Source of the DNA: Candidatus Woesearchaeota archaeon
GTDB taxonomy: Archaea > Nanobdellota > Nanobdellia > Woesearchaeales > UBA11576
NCBI GenBank assembly: GCA_016219765.1
Contig: JACRKM010000059.1
Location: 1-5,577 of the forward strand
Direction of reading: 5' to 3'
Length of the DNA stretch: 5,577 bases
Part shown: positions 4,211 to 5,577 of the stretch, piece after piece
Layout of the letters: every line of letters begins with the position of its first letter
How positions within the stretch are numbered: the stretch's first letter is position 1
Position numbers and translations under genes: made by a program
The notes under the pieces: model-generated
What the model saw: the letters and a program-made list of their open reading frames with translations, nothing else
Told to the model about the DNA's origin: nothing
Databases searched by the model: none

Positions 4211-4819
4211 ATGGTAGAAAAAGATAACACTGGACTTTTTATTACCGCGATTGTTGCGGCTGTAGCGATTACGGGAATTGTCCTGCTAGTGCTTGCTGTT
4301 GGAAGCAGTAATAGAGGAGGTGGCGGTGGACTTGCTCAGTTGGACGGTCAAACCAGCAGTGCAGGTCAGGCGTATTATAGGTTCGCGCAACCAGCACCAC
4401 AGCGCGCTTACTCTGCGCTTGCTAATCCGCCCATTAAACTTCCCGCGCCGCCAAAAGATCCCATTAAACTTCCTGTGCCGCCAAAGTGTAATCTTAGTAG
4501 CGTTCAAACTTGCGTAAATGGAAACCTCATAAAGACAGTAAGCCAGTTTTCAGATTGCACAAACGCAACCAGGGTTATTGCTTGCCCGAGTGGAAAGTTT
4601 TGTCCTGATGGAAAGAGTGCGTGTGTATGTTGGATAGGCTATTCTAACGCCACTATTCCAGCTGACAAGTGTGAAGGTGGAAAGATCCTAACTGCTACGG
4701 TTGATCCAAATACCTGTACTGTGAGTTGGGGCGTTAAACAAAAATGTCCTGTCGGATGCCAGGATAAATCATCCTGCGCGCCTCAGGAAGCCTTTGATGA
4801 GTTTGGCGAACCCATCTGA
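4211..4819 (+). CDS. Anchored surface protein with two six-cysteine modules (gene 4)
   Basis: A 202-residue protein of unknown function and the longest of the three similar-anchor genes. The anchor (MVEKDNTG, helix at 9-31) matches gene 2; the first 47 bases are identical. A type-A stalk repeat follows (GGGLAQLDGQTSSAGQAYY, 38-56), then a Pro/Lys spacer with two PIKLP-x-PPK units (74-92). Cysteines are at 93, 101, 116, 125, 131, 138 and at 140, 154, 169, 179, 183, 189, giving spacings 7-14-8-5-6 and 13-14-9-3-5, the same plan as gene 3. CVNGNL, CEGGKI and CPDGKSAC mark equivalent places. Sequons NLS (94), NAT (118) and NAT (146) suit an extracellular location. AGGTGG lies ten bases before the ATG. 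It ends with DEFGEPI as gene 3 does. It sits between two T-rich terminators and may be a separate transcript. Confidence 0.82.
   Translation: MVEKDNTGLFITAIVAAVAITGIVLLVLAVGSSNRGGGGGLAQLDGQTSSAGQAYYRFAQPAPQRAYSALANPPIKLPAPPKDPIKLPVPPKCNLSSVQTCVNGNLIKTVSQFSDCTNATRVIACPSGKFCPDGKSACVCWIGYSNATIPADKCEGGKILTATVDPNTCTVSWGVKQKCPVGCQDKSSCAPQEAFDEFGEPI
4431..4486 (+). repeat. 30-bp tandem repeat encoding PIKLP-x-PPK
   Basis: CCATTAAACTTCC occurs at 4431 and 4461, and the match continues through GCCGCCAAA. The two units encode a stiff Pro/Lys spacer just before the first cysteine module of gene 4. The period keeps the reading frame. Confidence 0.85.
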
Positions 4820-4827
4820 AGATAATA

Positions 4828-4855
4828 AAATTATTTTATTTTTTATTTTGTTTTA
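4828..4855 (+). terminator. T-rich terminator downstream of gene 4
   Basis: A run of T-tracts eight bases after the stop codon of gene 4, nearly identical to 4158-4186 (one T-to-C difference and one T fewer). It represents the version of this site without the 114-bp element. TTTTATAA at 4851-4858 could also be read as a TATA box for the next gene, but a start about 26 bases on would fall after that gene's ribosome-binding site. Confidence 0.6.
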
Positions 4856-4888
4856 TAATTTTTAACAGCCAAAAAGAAGTGATTGTGC

Positions 4889-5577
4889 ATGGTTTTTGAG
4901 CAACTCATCAGGGTTCATTGGCTTGAACGGCGACCACTTGCTGCATTCATGATCGGCGCAGCGTATTCCGTACTCGGAATTCTCTTTGCACGATTCATCT
5001 TTGCAGGAAATCCCGGCCTTGCTGCAGTCGCATTCATCTCGCTTCTCATCCTTCCATCAGTGAGTAAACTCTTGCTCGAGGAAGAGAACGCCGAAATCCG
5101 CGAGAAGAAATTCTCCCTGCAGATGCTTGTGAAGGACCACAAAGACATCATGGAGATATACTTCTTCCTGTTCTTAGGAATCTTTCTCACATTTGCAATT
5201 ATCGCGGCCATCTTTCCACAGCAAACAGTCATCAAGCTCTTCCAGGAACAACTAACAATCCTTGCAAACTACCGAGGCTATGCGCTCAGCTTTGACAATC
5301 CGCTTTGGTCAATCATGTTCAACAACCTCAAGATCGCTGTCATATGCTTCATTATGTCATTCTTCTACGGCGCAGGAGGAATCCTTCTCATCGTCTGGAA
5401 CGCATCAGTCTGGGGAGCTATCACCGGATATATCGTGAGCGAGGCCGCCGCATCAGGGCAAGGGAATCTATTTGTCCTCTTCTTCCTCACACTGCTGCCG
5501 CTCTTGCCGCACATGATCATCGAGGTCGCGAGCTACTTCTTTGCAGCAGTATCTGGAGGAGTTATCTCAAAAGCAAC
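4889..5577 (+). CDS. SpoIIM-family (stage II sporulation protein M-like) membrane protein, partial
   Basis: The first 229 residues; the gene runs off the right edge. It is a multi-pass membrane protein with hydrophobic stretches at about 17-39, 43-60, 89-110, 146-171, 193-207 and 209-225, and a charged cytoplasmic-looking loop at 64-88 (LEEENAEIREKKF). Features of the SpoIIM domain are visible: NNLKIA (145-150), a Gly-rich helix GAGGILLIVWNASVWGA (161-177), then LLPHMIIE (205-212), matching the family's L-x-PHG-x-x-E with Met in place of Gly. In spore-formers SpoIIM works in septal peptidoglycan remodelling; archaeal members are common and their role is not established, so the name denotes the fold only. 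The ATG follows GAAGTGA (4876-4882) by six bases. The gene stands 69 bases after gene 4, beyond its terminator, and its compositionally ordinary sequence suggests it is a chromosomal neighbour rather than part of the duplicated array. Confidence 0.82.
   Translation, partial: MVFEQLIRVHWLERRPLAAFMIGAAYSVLGILFARFIFAGNPGLAAVAFISLLILPSVSKLLLEEENAEIREKKFSLQMLVKDHKDIMEIYFFLFLGIFLTFAIIAAIFPQQTVIKLFQEQLTILANYRGYALSFDNPLWSIMFNNLKIAVICFIMSFFYGAGGILLIVWNASVWGAITGYIVSEAAASGQGNLFVLFFLTLLPLLPHMIIEVASYFFAAVSGGVISKA

Overview
The window looks archaeal, most likely from a DPANN-type lineage such as Woesearchaeota or a relative; this is inference from style, not a database match. Supporting signs are TATA-type promoters (one placed for leaderless transcription), GAGGTGA/AGGTGG ribosome-binding sites, T-rich terminators without a strong hairpin, a double Lrp/AsnC regulator, a SpoIIM-family membrane protein, and small surface-type proteins with an N-terminal membrane anchor and paired cysteine-rich modules.

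Layout. At 1-496 (minus) lies the N-terminal half of a sodium/calcium exchanger-family transporter. The 411 bases to the next gene are mostly a 345-bp non-coding element (553-897) with inverted ends and an 8-bp flanking direct repeat; it appears to have landed in the terminator hairpin of the next gene. At 908-2005 (minus) is a 365-residue regulator made of two complete Lrp/AsnC units. A 172-bp divergent promoter region follows, with one TATA box for each direction and a perfect 16-bp palindrome between the predicted transcription start and the ribosome-binding site of the rightward gene.

From 2178 to 4819 (plus) there are four tandem genes for small anchored, probably extracellular proteins. 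Genes 1, 3 and 4 each carry twelve cysteines arranged as two consecutive six-cysteine modules. Gene 2 has the anchor and stalk but no cysteine; a 23-bp remnant identical to the 3' end of gene 1 lies across its stop codon in another frame, which points to loss of the module by recombination. Genes 2-4 share nearly the same anchor, and their stalk repeats fall into two sequence types that are shuffled among them. A 114-bp double-hairpin element sits behind gene 3, and the equivalent site behind gene 4 lacks it, so the family supplies its own filled and empty site.

The window ends inside a SpoIIM-family multi-pass membrane protein (4889 onward).

How it may work together (inference): the Lrp-type protein is placed to control the divergent surface-protein cluster. 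The cluster shows duplication, stalk shuffling, domain loss and element insertion, as expected of a quickly changing cell-surface locus. I see no direct evidence of what the cysteine modules bind or do.
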